A DNA stretch of 64,000 nt, taken from Quercus robur (lineage: Eukaryota > Streptophyta > Magnoliopsida > Fagales > Fagaceae). This document shows, one piece after another, positions 12,331 to 24,309 of the stretch. Position numbers and translations under genes: made by a program. The DNA is taken from NCBI RefSeq assembly GCF_932294415.1, contig NC_065538.1, positions 75,803,834 through 75,867,833 of the forward strand, written 5' to 3'. Below the pieces are notes generated by a model. That model saw nothing but the letters and a program-made list of their open reading frames with translations, did no database searches and was not told the origin of the DNA. Positions within the stretch are counted from its first letter, which is position 1, and every line of letters starts with the position of its first letter.

Positions 12331-13195
12331 CTAACACTACTTTTTTACTTACTATTCTCAATCTGTCACATTAATAAGTGCGTAAAGTTTTATCAAATTT
12401 TTTGTGTCTATAAAATTTCTAAAAAAGAAAATTTTTTACGTAATTCATGTTAATTAGTAGTAATTTTGCATTTAAAACAAGATAATCAATTTTTGCCTTA
12501 GGCCCCCAAATGCATCAAGTTGCCCTTGGTTGTGGTGTGACTTTGTGTTAGAACCCCTTTCCCTCTCCCTTTTATGTGTGTGTTTGTTTCTCAAAAAAGA
12601 AAAGAAAATAATGGGTAATTGTTCCACATTGCATAAGAGAGTGTGTTGTGTGTAGTATAACTTGTCCTACCCTCCCTTAAAAGTTACTATGACTTTTGAG
12701 TGGAGTTATGGTGTGTTTTTATATTAGAGTCATTTTCCATTTTCCTTGTGTGTGTTTGTTTCTTAAAAGGAAAAAAAAGAAAAAAAAAAAAAGGCAAAAT
12801 ACAAAAAACAAAAGAAGAAAAAGACACTTAACTGAGCCACTTAACTCTCTGTCTCTCTCTATGAATCAAGCCTACACTTCATGAATCCATGATTGGTTTA
12901 TCATTGGTTTTTCCCTCCTTTGTAAGTTATATATATATATAGTATTTAATTATTTATGCGCAAGTCAAATTCGATGTCTCATTTCTAACGTGACCAGCAG
13001 TGCAGTCGTGCTGGGCATCAATTCATCCACAAAACATTGATTGTGCACTTTTATTTATTTATTTATTTTCTAATAATCTAAAAAATAAAGAGTAGTCATC
13101 TCCCTTTTCTGAAAATAATCCTCACTTAGATTGAATTCCATCTTAATCTTTCAACGAATCTTCTTCTTTACTCTTTACCAAAAAAAAAAAAAAAA
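12331..13195. other. Gene-free spacer with a degenerate direct repeat
   Basis: No gene. Two related stretches (about 12536-12600 and 12706-12780) share an order of motifs: ...TTCCCTCTCC or TTTTCC..., TGTGTGTGTTTGTTTCT, then an A/AG run. They look like an old local duplication. Long A-runs at about 12777-12792 and 13179-13196 follow. Confidence 0.4.
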
Positions 13196-13201
13196 AGAAT
13201 C

Positions 13202-13665
13202 TTCTTTTTTTTTTTTTTTTGAGAAAAAGGTAAGGAAATTTTATTGAAACAAATCCGATTGGAATACATTATCCAAATCACTAGGTAGAGATTCTACCCA
13301 TACATCCGTGTCTGCAGATATAACTGCTCTCCTAGCTAAAGCATGCGCCAACCTATTCCCTTCCCTCCTAACGTGATTGAACTTGCAAGAACGGAATGAA
13401 TCCCCCAGACTTTTGCATTCATCAATCATATGACCAAATAAAGTGCTACAGCTCCTCTCCATGTTCAGGGCAGCAAGAACCCTTGAACAATCCCCTTCTA
13501 TCTCTACATCAAACAAACTCAGCTCTTTAGCAAATAACAGGGCCCGACGAGCAGCCATAGCCTCTGCCAGCTCCACCGATTGAACCAGAGGAATTTTTTG
13601 ACTCAAAGCTGCAATCACTTGGCCTTGGCAATCCCGAAACACCACTCCAACAACAATTTCACAAT
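13202..13665 (-). mobile_element. LINE 3' fragment (RNase H domain), minus strand
   Basis: Read on the minus strand from about 13660, an uninterrupted ORF (134 codons from the first Met) gives an RNase H-like domain: GVVFRDCQGQVIAALS, EAMAARRALLF, VEIEGDCSRVL, SCKFNHVRREGNRLAHALAR. It ends DVWVESLPSDLDNVF, the normal tail of plant LINE ORF2. A poly-T run at 13204-13220 is the poly-A tail in minus orientation. Only the last ~450 bp of the element is present. AATCTT occurs next to both ends and may be a short target duplication. The open frame reflects a recent or lightly mutated copy, not a host gene. Confidence 0.82.
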
Positions 13666-13669
13666 CTTA

Positions 13670-15400
13670 ACAATATATATGCCTTATCACTTTATACACA
13701 CGAATCTATAATTTGAGTTTGCGTTCACATTTTTGTGGGCTCATGTGTGTGACTGTGTGAGGTCACACTATTTTTTATTTATTTATTTACTCGTATTTTT
13801 TAAATTATCTATATCTGTGAAGTTATTTCATACGTTTTCTTCAACAATAAGAACAACCAAATATTTTACGTTTTTTTTTTTTTTTAGCACTAATTAAATA
13901 TAATCCCATGTTTTTATATACATCTTTTACATGCATTTTATCACAGTTTATTGCGTTTGTACTTTTGCTTGTGTACAACTTTTAAATTTCTTTTTAAATG
14001 ACACGGTTTGTATTTAGTGCGTTAATACATTAGATATAGACACATGTTTACATCTTAACGTGTTTAGTACAACTAATACACTAATACAGTCTAAGTCCCT
14101 TTTTTTTTTAAATACAGTTAAACTATATTTTTGCCTAATAATTATTTATTAAACTCAAACAAGCCAATTAAAATATGATAGTGATGAATTGATGGTAGAC
14201 GATGAAAATGCGTGTAGGATTGGGAGGTGCACTATTATAATACTATAAAGTATAAACTTTAGAGGTTTATAAAAAAAAAAAAGTATAAACTTTAGAGAGA
14301 GAGAGAGAGAGGTCCCTTTCGCACACATAAAGAAAGATGGGTGACTAATTGGCAGTTGGCTATATACATTGGACATTATCCTTACCAAATCTTCATATCA
14401 ATCACTGTTACAAGAAATGTTACGAAAGCTTAATTTGTAAATTGCATAAGAAAATTTCAAAGTCGGCAGTAATTCATTCAAACCTAATCGATTTTATCAG
14501 CGTGACTTCATGATGAGTCTAACAGTAAGTAATAAGACAAGTAGAGAAATAAATTTTAGACTAATTAATCATCCTTATTTGGTTTGTCTTGTAATTAACT
14601 AATTATACTTACCCAGCAGGAAGGGCAGGTCTATATTAAACCCAAAAAGGAAAAGAAAAGAAAATAAGAAGGGCAGGTCTGGATTGGTTCGTAAACAAAA
14701 GTGGGAACAACATATATATATATATAGTGCAGACTCTTTGAATTTCCCTCTCAAACATAAAATAAAAATCTCTATAATTGCTTACTTTTTCTTTTTTCAC
14801 TTCTCATATAAATTAGAATGTCAAAATAGCCAGTAAAGCATACATATTGATAAAGCTAAAATTTTTAGCATTTAACACTTTAAAAAACTATTTTATCCAT
14901 TTTAACATACAATTTTACCATCAATTCTTTTATTTTTTCTATCAGTCAAATACTATTCATTTTTTTGTTAATTTCTCTCTCACTTCCTCTCTCTCTTCCT
15001 CTCCGTCACAAAACCCAACAAAAGACATAAAATAATATTTTTTTATCCCTTCTTGCTACAGTAAACTGCTAGTCTTGGCAGTTCACTGTAGCAAGTTGCC
15101 CAATTTTTTTTTTTTTTTTTTGCTTTGGCACCATTGATGTTGGGCTCTTTTTAGTGTTTAACCACCACCAATACTGATGCTTAGGAAAAAACAGAAACTA
15201 GAGATAATTTATTATCCTTAAATTTTTTTCAATTTGTTCCCTAGAGTTTCAAAGTATGTAAGATTATTGTCTTCCTCTCAAACCCCCCCATCCCCCCCTC
15301 CCTCCCTCCTCTCCCTTTTTATATATACACTTTTATTTTCCCAACATTTTTCTCAAAAATTAGACCTAAGCGAAAAAATTCTTATTCTTATTTTAGTTTT
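13670..15400. other. Gene-free spacer
   Basis: AT-rich with no supported gene. A segment at 14850-15185 resembles a high-copy woody-plant interspersed repeat (recall). It contains a CT-rich tract and a perfect 14-bp-arm stem-loop at about 15056-15091, CTACAGTAAACTGC pairing with GCAGTTCACTGTAG apart from one mismatch. Confidence 0.4.
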
Positions 15401-15410
15401 TAAATTTAGG

Positions 15411-15656
15411 ATGTGTTTGGATATAGTTTATTTTGCTGAAAACTAAAAATACTGTAGCAAAATAATTTTTAAATATGTGAATAGTATCATGAGACTCATT
15501 TTTAATGAAAGTTTTCTTTAAAAAAGAGGTTTGTGGGTCCTATGAACAGTGCATAGGACCCACTGGAAAGCCACCACAGCCACATAGAAACACGCTTCAC
15601 CAAAAAAAATAAAAAAGTAGATGCAAACGCTAAATAATCACTATCCAAACAGTCAC
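15411..15656. mobile_element. hAT-like MITE
   Basis: About 245 bp with short inverted ends, GTGTTTGGATATAG at the left and CTATCCAAACAGTCAC at the right. Inside, GTGGGTCCTATGAACAGTGC is followed by its near-complement CATAGGACCCAC (about 15533-15561), forming a central stem. These end and centre motifs fit hAT-derived MITEs. A target duplication could not be fixed. Confidence 0.6.
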
Positions 15657-15825
15657 TTAATGTCAATGTTATGTGGTGATAGTGACTACTATGATGGTCA
15701 AGTGACACTTTCAATATATCTATGGTTGTTGTTGCCATGCAACTTTTAAACCACACATACATTATTTATTTATTTAATTGGGGATAAAGAGTTATTATTA
15801 GGAGCGGAAGACATAGGTTGAAACT

Positions 15826-16210
15826 CTCTTATTTTTTTTAATTGGATAGAAAAGGCATATACATTAAACTAGAAAGATATGATTTTGTTACAAGAAATAC
15901 CCTCCTTATCAAGGGCTAATAAATTAATAAGTCTTCCATCACAAAACGGTGGATTGTTAAACAAAGTATAAGTAGTAGGCATAAACTATCCAAATCTTGC
16001 AAATGCGTCCGCAAAGCAATTGGTTTTACGGAAGATATGCTCAATCTGTTAGTTGGGAATGGTCCTTAAAAGATATTCCTTCAATAATTTAAAAATATAA
16101 ATATAAAAAAGGAAAAAGCTTCAAATGTTTGGTTGCTAGTAGAGTTATTCATAAACTAAACCACAATTAGTGCATCAAGTTCCACGTGAAGATTAGAAGT
16201 TCCAGAATTT
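15826..16210 (-). mobile_element. Decayed LINE 3' fragment, minus strand
   Basis: The minus-strand translation of about 16035-15835 reads NCFADAFARFG, TTYTLFNNPPF, LLALDKEGISC. This is the end of a plant LINE RNase H domain (motif ANxCADALAR) and its tail. Stops interrupt it. The T-rich sequence at 15829-15840 may be the tail. Confidence 0.6.
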
Positions 16211-16239
16211 TTTTTTGCTAAAAAGGGAGGCCATCACAA

Positions 16240-16450
16240 AGTGTGCAGATGCCTTCAAACTAGTAAGTTTTATAGGCGGAGTTAAGGGGTGCCATGGAGG
16301 GCTATGGCCACCCTTAACTTTTAAAATTTTCCTTTAATTTTCTTTTACATTTAGTAATAAATCTAAAAATTACACAAAAATGTATTCACCAGCCTCTCCT
16401 CAGAAAATTTCCTGGCTACGCCATTTAAAATGGCCAAAATTTCTAGCAAA
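16240..16450. repeat. Unclassified transposon-like fragment
   Basis: The left part reads GGCGGAGTTAAGGGGTGCC...GGGCTATGGCCACCC and the right part CCTGGCTACGCCATTT. GGCGGAG/CTACGCC-type ends with a G-run and C-run inside occur in many plant DNA-transposon derivatives. No ORF and no target duplication were found. Confidence 0.3.
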
Positions 16451-16579
16451 ACCTGAAATCCACCTAATAAACTGGAAAAAGTAAACAAAAAAAAAAAAAA
16501 AATTTGGTTCATTTTGCAAACTTTAAAGATTACTACTTTTGAAGCACTGCTAATGCCACGTTTGTCCCTTCTTCAACCT

Positions 16580-17965
16580 TGATTTTTGCCCAAAATATGA
16601 AGTTTGGACCATCCATTCAACCAACTATTATTTTAATATTTTGAACCTCTGTGGGAAACTACAAAGATGAAGTGCTGGTAGAAGCATGAACACAATTTTC
16701 TGCAAGCCCATATATATGAGAGGTGTTATGTCTACAATATTTTTATAATAAATCATAGGTGGTTAGTTGTTATTAATTCAAATTTGAATCTAATACTAAG
16801 ATTATTTTTTTGCTCCAACAATAATAACCAATAACAACTTGCCACTTAGGATTTGTTATAAAAATATTGTGAAAATATTGTAGACATATTATTTCTCTAT
16901 ATACAACATATCATATTCTCTCTACCCACATTTACTATTCCTCATCATCCAACTAATTACTTTCACATGTTAAAAACATGGAGAAAATAGCACTAAATTG
17001 AAAATGCCATACGGATCATTGACAGACAGTTTTTAAAATTATCTTTAACCATGATTAGATGTCCATATTTTATCGTTGCAGTAGAATTTTTAGCAAATTT
17101 TTAAGCATTATTTCATTTTCATAATGACTAATAAAGTATCTATAGATAAATCACTATCTCAAGAAAAAGAAGTATCTGTAAATCAACTTATCATGTGGGT
17201 TCAGCCGCGCGTTCAGGTATACCTAAACTTATGGTTACACAATATGTGACAAAAAAGAAGAAGAAAAGAAGCACTCCCTTATTGAAAGATTTTTTTTTTT
17301 AATTAAAATTTTAAGATTTCAAAAAGCTTTTTCATGTGAGGATTTGACCATTTTTATTGTTGAGCGTACCTTGGAAAATGATGACAACTTTTGTCTTTTG
17401 CTATATATGAGGTTGACAAAATCAAAAGTTAGAACTCAGAACTTATCTTAATTATATATATCAAATAAACTCACGTTTTAAATTGAATTTAAATTAGTTT
17501 ATAATTATTGTCTAATTTTGAGTCACCTGTCCATATATATATATATATATTTTTTTTTGAGAAGAAAAAGAGAATAAATCCATATTATTTTTCTTAAATT
17601 TAGTATTAAGTGATCTATTCATAATATATAGTGCAAAAAACGAGATAATCACATTATCATTATTATTGTTGAATATTTTGTCCATAACACGAGATAAAAC
17701 CAAAACCTAATTTGTAAAAATTTCAAAACTTAATTTAATAAAAGTGAGTAAACAATATGCATAATTATCGCATGTATCCATTTTCCTTTACCCCTGATAT
17801 TTAAAAATAATGCAACCAAATCGATTAGTTTCCAGACGTAACAATAAAATTATGAACACAATAAAAGTACATAAGAATTTCACCACATTTTCAACTTGGC
17901 CCACCACCTAATATATGGGCTATCTAAAATTTGCAATTAAAATTTTTTTTAATGGTCCATATGTG
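16580..17965 (+). repeat. Segmental duplication, copy 1 (partner at 27157-29402)
   Basis: Direct-orientation match to 27.2-29.4 kb in a long ordered series of blocks: GGACCATCCATTCAACC, GAGCTGGTAGAAGCATGAAC or its close variant, GCAGTAGAATTTT, TTTCAAAAAG.TTTTTCATGTG, ATTTCAAAACTTAATTTAA, GTAACAATAAA. The copies have diverged by many substitutions and small gaps. This copy carries a MITE at 16729-16886 that the partner lacks. No gene is inside. Confidence 0.8.
16729..16886. mobile_element. MITE, family 1, copy 3 (best preserved)
   Basis: A 158-bp element with inverted ends TGTCTACAATATTTTTATAA (left) and the matching right end ...ATATTGTAGACA. It is flanked by TA on each side (16727-16728 and 16887-16888). 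The partner duplicate near 27290 lacks it, giving an empty site. A TA duplication points to the Tc1/mariner-Stowaway group, though the ends are not the classic Stowaway sequence. Confidence 0.72.
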
Positions 17966-18208
17966 AAGTGATTTACTAACTTAGAACGTTGTGAATCTAT
18001 TAGAAGAGAAATTATCATTTTACCTGGTACTACGCAATTTAAAAGACTAAAAACATTGTAAACATATAAAAGTAACAAATATTATACACATTGTAAACAT
18101 ATAAAAAGTATACAATAGATTTTCTACTTTTTACAAATATGTACAATATATACTTTTTTGTGTGTTTATAACCTAAATTTACATTAAAAGTATAATGTAA
18201 ATATATAA

Positions 18209-18415
18209 ATTTTTTTTTTTGGTTAAAGAAAATAGGGGTTAGCTAGGTTACGTTAGCCCCCAAAACAGGGGTTAAAGTTAAAACCCAAGGGCCAAACCTT
18301 ATGGATGCCCACCATCAAACTTTTGTTAGCAACGAAACTCGAATTGAGGTGAATTAGACGAAATGTTCGAACCTTACTAGCTGGGCTAAATTGCTATTGG
18401 CTACTTATTATAAAT
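18209..18415 (-). repeat. Retroposon-like repeat, minus strand, possibly SINE
   Basis: Read on the minus strand, the block contains AGGTTCGAACATT, like a tRNA B-box, and ends in a poly-A tail (poly-T at 18210-18220). No A-box or target duplication was confirmed, so the class is uncertain. Confidence 0.3.
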
Positions 18416-18479
18416 TTTTGCCTAGTCATAGAAAAAACATAAAATTAAATAGATAAATAAAATAAAAGGCATCCTATAG

Positions 18480-21400
18480 TTGCAAAGCCCATTTGGGAAT
18501 GAAAAGGGCGATCATTGGCTCAAAAAGTGAATAATTAAATTAGCCGAGGCTGAGGCAGTGTCAATGGGTGGTGCCGTCGTGGTGGTAATTAAGAACAGAG
18601 TAACAGTTGAAGACACTCTGAGTGGAGTTCAAGAACGAATAACAGTTGAGATTAACTAAGGAATTTGAAGCAGTGGAGGCACCAACTGACCAAAGCAAAT
18701 GTCCCTGTTAAAACCAAGCCAAAGTAAGTAAGTAAGCAAGCAAGCATCTTTCATTTTGATTTCAAATCCATACCTTTCACTCTCTGTTTTGGGTGCTTTA
18801 ATGTTGGACTACTGGTATATTTGTTGCAGTACACCTTTTCATTATGGTTTCCCAGTTATCTTATTATATATGCAATTATGATCTTGATAGTTTTGGTAAT
18901 ATAGCATGAGTTAATAGTTTTAAATTTGGGAACTTGGGGCGATTTGGTTTGTGGGGTATCTCTTGGCAGGTTTACTATTTTATGTAATTGTTCCTGTTGA
19001 GTGAGTTCAAGTCTTGGAGATGAAAGGCTGTGTTGTGAGGGGTTTAATTTGTTCAAATGGTTGAGGACCCTGTGGATTTTTGTTCATGGTGTGTGTTTGA
19101 ATGTGGTAAGAGAAGATGGATCATAGAACAACCTGTTGAATTACTTTGTGTTTTGGGAAGCTGAACAATCAAATTTTTAGGGTGATGTTACCCACTTGAT
19201 GTAAAGGTCTTTAGCAAAATTTCCATGTTTCTCTTATGAATATCTCTGGGTATTATTGTAGTGCCTTCAATTGTACTATAAGTTTGTAATTGTCTATGAC
19301 TAGGCATAGAACACAGTGCACATGCATATGTCTGGATTAGTTATCAACTCTAAGTTCAATTATTAACCATATTCCACAAACTGGGATCTTGTTTGGTCCT
19401 CCCGGCAGTTTTCGGTGATAATTTGTTGTTTTAGGTCTTAAGTTGTGGTCTTGCTATTGGCCAATGACCTCTAACTCAAATGGTACCTCCTCCCCTCATA
19501 AAATGAAATGGGAGGGTGAGTTCATGCATACAAGATCATTTACTAAATAATCAATGAAAAAAAATAGAGGGGAAGAGGTTGCAAATCAACTGCGTTTCAT
19601 TTTAAGTATTGATGTGAACTTGGCCAATGCTTTGCCAACTTCTCGAGGCTTACACCCCAAAATTAAACTGCGCAAAAAAAAAAAAAAAACTTTGTCCAAT
19701 TCCCTTGCCATCATCTAAAGCATTGCTTTCTAATATCTCTTGTAATTGCAAAGATCCTGGACTGCAGATTTTGGCATCTTCTCAAATTGTGAAATCAGAT
19801 GTATTCATTTCATTGAATCATGAACACTAATAATTTCATTTACATGTCATTTGGGATAAGTTATAAGTAGTTGCTAAATATGCAAGAATCTCCATCAGAT
19901 AGTGTTTCTTTAACGAGTAAGCTTATTTGTGAATCCATATATCACAGCTAGTGATCCTAACCTTGCAACCACAACAGAAACATTGAAGGTTCTTGACTCA
20001 TATGAATCAGACATAATTAAGCTGGGTACAACACATTCTGATCCTTTGGTTGATGGTCTGGCTATCCATGTTTATAGTTGTCTTTTATGTTTGTTAAATT
20101 TAATGTGTGGACTTCTCTTAATGATGTCTTTTTGTTTATGCTGCAGCTACATGTTCTTTGGCAAGATGGACCAATCATAATGCACTTATTTCTATGCTGA
20201 AGGAGATAGGACCAGTATACCATGCCATTTTTTGTCATCATCAGATCAAGATACATTGATACGCTCAATTACTTTCTTGTGCCTTTTCATATGTTTTGTG
20301 TTAACATCAACTATCAAGTCTTTTTCAGATGTTCGTGAAGCATAGTAATTTGACTTATGCCATAACACCTTTGTTATTAGTGAAAACTCATTTGCTGAAG
20401 TGGATTTGAAAAAACTCTTCCTGCTATAGTATCGTTATGCTTGTTGCACAAAAAAAAAATTGATAAGTTGTTGATATGGCATTCTTGATATAATGTAGTG
20501 TAGTAAATATTTTTACAATAATAGCAACAAGTCAACAAGAATAATGGTTGTTGTTGTTATCATCAATCATTTTAATGTGCCAGCCAAAACATAAGGATTC
20601 TACATTAGTTATATGTTTATAGTATTTTCTTATTGTTCCATTTGTATTATATATATATATATATGTTGTTGTTGTTGTTGTTGTTATTGTTACAAAATTC
20701 CATGCTTGTTTTGATATCTTCTGTTATGTTGGAATTATCTTTCTAATGTACCCTGTATGACACTGAAGGTCTTTCTACTCTTGTCATATGAGAAAGTAGA
20801 TTCAAGTAACCGTTCTAGAAGTTTCTCTCGTAAATATCTGCATATGGCTCAAGAGATTGTCAATTTGTTGACAATGAATTCGTGGTTCTTAAAAAAATGG
20901 AAGTTCACACCTCTATTCTTGGTGTGATGTTGCTTTAACTAGCTTGGTATACTTCCCTAATTTTGCACATGCAAGAATAGTCTACTGACTTATAGTGAAC
21001 CACATACCTAAAAAGACTTATTACTGATACAGGTCTAATTTATTGGACACTCATTTTCTTGATTTTGGTCTCCATCGAACTTCAAGACAAAAAAACTAAA
21101 ATTCCATCCATTCTAAATTTTTTTTTTTAATTTTTTTTAATTTTTAATGACTGTTTTTATGGCTCTTGAGTACTTAACAGTACTAGTGTAATTCATCTAT
21201 ATGATTTAAGAAAGTGGATGTACCTCATTAGAGAATTCATGTTGTAATGAGGACTTGTAGTTTATCTTTTTATTCCGTGAGTGCAATGAAATTTGTAAGT
21301 ATTAACAATTATTTTTCAGAATAGTAAAGTATCCAACCCAGGAACTTAATTTCCTAATCTTTCATGAAAGGACTCTATACCCATCTTATATGAAGAAGTT

Positions 21401-21911
21401 GTCTTAGCTCTTGCAAGCAACTCTTTTTAATACAGTGGTGAAAATTCTTTCAGAAAAAGAGAAATAAAATTATCTTGCAACCTCATTTATGCTGAAGAGT
21501 TAATTGTTGATTCTTCTGAATACTAGGTAAGCTCAGTTATGTGCCCCTAAATGGTATTTATGTTTAGGAAGTAAATGTGTGAGAAATCTAGTTGTGGTGC
21601 TGGGTGTGTAGATAGTATGCCATTTCAATAATTTAATTTTAAATACCTATGGGTTCATTATATTTGTATCGTACGTCGATGTACAACTCTGTCATCTGTA
21701 AAGATGCTTGAAATGTAGCAAATACCCTTGCCTAGCATGAGAAGTGGTCATTTAACAAGGACTTTAGGTTGATGATATGAGTGATTTCTAATTCTATACA
21801 AAAGCTTGATGCTTCAATTTTTATGACTTGCAATTATCAAGCATGTAGTAGTTGGCTTTGGCATAACAAATCCTGAGCATGAAAAACAGGTTAGGTTTAG
21901 AACATATAACA
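18480..21911. other. Gene-poor region with a decayed multi-exon gene
   Basis: Apart from the pseudo-exons listed at 19630-20265 I see no gene. The stretch is less repeat-rich than its surroundings, with a TA/GTT microsatellite at 20649-20690 and a poly-A run at 19675-19689. It may be the rest of an old gene or a non-coding transcript. Confidence 0.35.
19630..20265 (+). pseudogene. Unidentified exon-like remnants
   Basis: Three stretches look like former exons on the plus strand. One at about 19700-19830 ends LQILASSQIVKSDVFISLN. One at about 19935-20077 reads [20 protein letters not shown] then [20 protein letters not shown]. One starting just after a good acceptor (GCTGCAG, ending near 20145) reads [20 protein letters not shown]. 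Their order, the T-rich acceptor and the protein-like composition suggest one gene. I do not recognise the family. No start and no continuous frame were found; it could also be a live gene whose other exons I missed. Confidence 0.35.
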
Positions 21912-22166
21912 TTAAATGCTTGTGCAGGTTGTTCCACCCATGTTGGCATGTATTACTAAATTGTAAATTATGGTAGCTAGATGGGGAGCTGATGGTGTAA
22001 GTGTTGGTGGAGTGCTAAGGTGAAGCTGTTGATTTGCAAAATCCTCCAAGAAAGGTTTGAAGGAACTGGAAATTTTCACAAAATCCCTAAAATCTGCACT
22101 TGATTGAGAAAAACTTTTATGGGATAAAATCAAGCTTGTGGTAATTCTTGTTGTCAACTTTGACAT
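21912..22166 (-). other. Unrecognised 84-codon ORF
   Basis: The minus-strand ORF begins MSKLTTRITTSLILSHKSFS and contains SSADFRDFVKISSSFKPFLE. It is more protein-like in composition than chance ORFs nearby but has no recognised domain, no clear promoter and no paralogue in the window. It may be a short gene fragment. The rest of 22167-22936 holds A-runs and two similar stretches (about 22620-22740 and 22790-22890) that look locally duplicated. Confidence 0.2.
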
Positions 22167-22936
22167 GCATTAGAATCAAATAAGAATACATTTTGTTTAA
22201 CATTGTGACATATGTTGACAACTTCAAAAATTTTCCATTTTTTTGAGCAAATAGTAGATTTTTTTTCCCTTTTTGTTTCTCAAACCGCCAAGAGCCATCA
22301 ATCTTGGTTCCCATATTAGGCAACCTAGTAAGCGCAAAAGGTCAGTCATATAGCCATACGTTTAATTTGTGATCATCTCAAAGACTTGCTACCAATTATA
22401 GAAGACTATCAACTCAAAACTCACTTATTAAAAAAAAAAAAAACTAATTAAGGAAATAGGAATAGAAATCATCTGTTACATATTTTGTGTTTTACTTTTA
22501 TCTTCTACCAATCACAATTTATCATGTGTTTAAGTGGCTAAGGAACAAAATAAAACAAAACCAATACAAAACAAAACAAAACAAAAAAAAAGTAAAAAAA
22601 ATGTTTTGTAATACATACTGCCAGAGTGCCAGTGTCTAAATGTAAAACAATAATACTAAAAAAAACTTCACAAAAATAAAAAAATTCCCTATTGCAACTT
22701 TAAATGTTGGAAAATTTTCTTCATCCAAAAAACTCAAATAGATCTCTACTAATCTGTTGAATTAATTTGACTAATACATCTTGCTGGTGTCAAATATAAA
22801 ACAATAATACTAAAATAAGCTTCACAAAAAAAAAAAAAAAAAAAAATCTCTATTCTTTAAATGTAGGAAAATTTTCTTCATCAAAAAAACTTAGATAAAT
22901 ATCTACCAAACCGTCGACTTAATCTAGCTAAAACCT

Positions 22937-24082
22937 TTACATATTTTTTCTTATTCTCTTCAAATCAACAAGTTCAAAATCTGAATGAAAGGGGAAAATT
23001 CCCATCGGCCTGGTCCGGATCCACACATTGCTCATTTTCGAATTTCCGCTTCTAAAGTCGTAGTGTATCATGTTGGTATCGTCTCCCATCAACATAATAT
23101 CAGAACTTTGGAAAGCAACTGGATAACAAGAAGCACTAAGTTTTGCAGGTTCAATACTCACAGTTTGTTTCTTACTCCATACTTGATTTTCCATCATCCA
23201 TACTTGTATATCACATCCTTTCTTGCAAAGCATCCCAACACGCCCTTGGTAGTCAACAAGTTTCATGGGATCGAAATAGTTTTTCTTGCATAATGGAAAA
23301 GGTAGATCAAATGTTGTGCATGTGTTGGAATCGACATGAAAAACGAACACCATATTGTTGTTTGTTAGCCAATAAAGAGAGCCAGAAACAGATACAACTG
23401 GGTCATGAAATCCCAACCACTCATCTTTGGGCAACATTACTACATCTTTCAACTTTTTCCATGCCCACGCTTTTGAATCAAAAATCTCACAAAAAAGAAA
23501 AGAATACTTCATAGACTTATAGGTCATAATTGTACGCAGGGAGTGTGTTGAAAATCTGATGATCTTATAGTGCAAAGGATTTGACTTGAGCACAACCATT
23601 GCACATCTTACAGTGCAATACCGAGTTCTAGGATTTGGTATCTTCTTCCACTGTTTAGTACTGGGCTTGCAAACATAATATTTATGATTTCTACAACTAT
23701 AATTATCCACGCACAGAAGAAGACCTTGTTTAGTGGCAGCTATAATGGAGACCGGACCAGGTATGAAATCGAGCGAGAGTTTAGATTTAGGATCCGGTTC
23801 ATTGATGGATACAAACTTGTTGACGGGTTTGCCCCATTCTAAACTTCCAATGAAAAAACCATCAATTGTTTTGGTTCTTTCACTATGTGCCTGTATGAAA
23901 CTTGAGTCATACGTGATCAAGTTCCAATCCTTTGAAACAAGTCTGCACCGCCCAATATCTCCTGATGTTACCCGGCTCAAAATCTCAAAGATCATATCCT
24001 TAGGAAGAGTAGGAGACTCCTCCTTTTTCTTTGTCTTGCGTAGAACCATGAAGCAAAGTTTCCTAAACCAAGAAAAAACCAA
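22937..24082 (-). CDS. F-box protein with kelch/beta-propeller-type C-terminal region
   Basis: Single-exon ORF of 381 codons. The F-box spans about residues 24-66 (LPKDMIFEILSRV, GRCRLVSKDWNLI), the site that binds SKP1/ASK adaptors of SCF ubiquitin ligases. The rest (about 100-370) has the repeating aromatic/Trp pattern of plant F-box-associated domains (KQWKKIPNPRTRY, AWAWKKLKDV, GSLYWLTNNN, VWMMENQVWS), which normally bind the target. The substrate is unknown. Residues 1-20 are basic and hydrophobic, and a later Met at residue 12 or 30 is possible. The frame is intact. Such genes belong to a large, fast-evolving plant family. A tandemly repeated stretch lies 230 bp upstream. Confidence 0.9.
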   Translation of the reverse strand: MVFSWFRKLCFMVLRKTKKKEESPTLPKDMIFEILSRVTSGDIGRCRLVSKDWNLITYDSSFIQAHSERTKTIDGFFIGSLEWGKPVNKFVSINEPDPKSKLSLDFIPGPVSIIAATKQGLLLCVDNYSCRNHKYYVCKPSTKQWKKIPNPRTRYCTVRCAMVVLKSNPLHYKIIRFSTHSLRTIMTYKSMKYSFLFCEIFDSKAWAWKKLKDVVMLPKDEWLGFHDPVVSVSGSLYWLTNNNMVFVFHVDSNTCTTFDLPFPLCKKNYFDPMKLVDYQGRVGMLCKKGCDIQVWMMENQVWSKKQTVSIEPAKLSASCYPVAFQSSDIMLMGDDTNMIHYDFRSGNSKMSNVWIRTRPMGIFPFHSDFELVDLKRIRKNM

Positions 24083-24309
24083 GAAGCAGACTGAGAAAAA
24101 TGAAGGCTGTGATATGTTTAGGTTGTGACAAATACGTATGAAAAGTTATTTAAACAGAAGAAGAAGAAGCAGCAGGGAACGTGAGAAAGTTCAGCCGTTT
24201 GGTATTAACAAGAACAAGAAAGAGAAGAACAGGTTTCAGTATGGATTTGCTGCTCCTATTAGAGATTTTACGGAATAGAAAGATGACACCAATGACTGAG
24301 TAGGGTTTG

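Noticed and set aside
13241-13645. A possible stand-alone host RNase H gene (uninterrupted 134 codons)
   Set aside because: The poly-A tail at its 3' end and the LINE-type tail VWVESLPSDLDNVF show it is a LINE fragment.
23733-24128. A 131-codon plus-strand ORF opposite the F-box gene
   Set aside because: It is antisense to the conserved F-box coding region.
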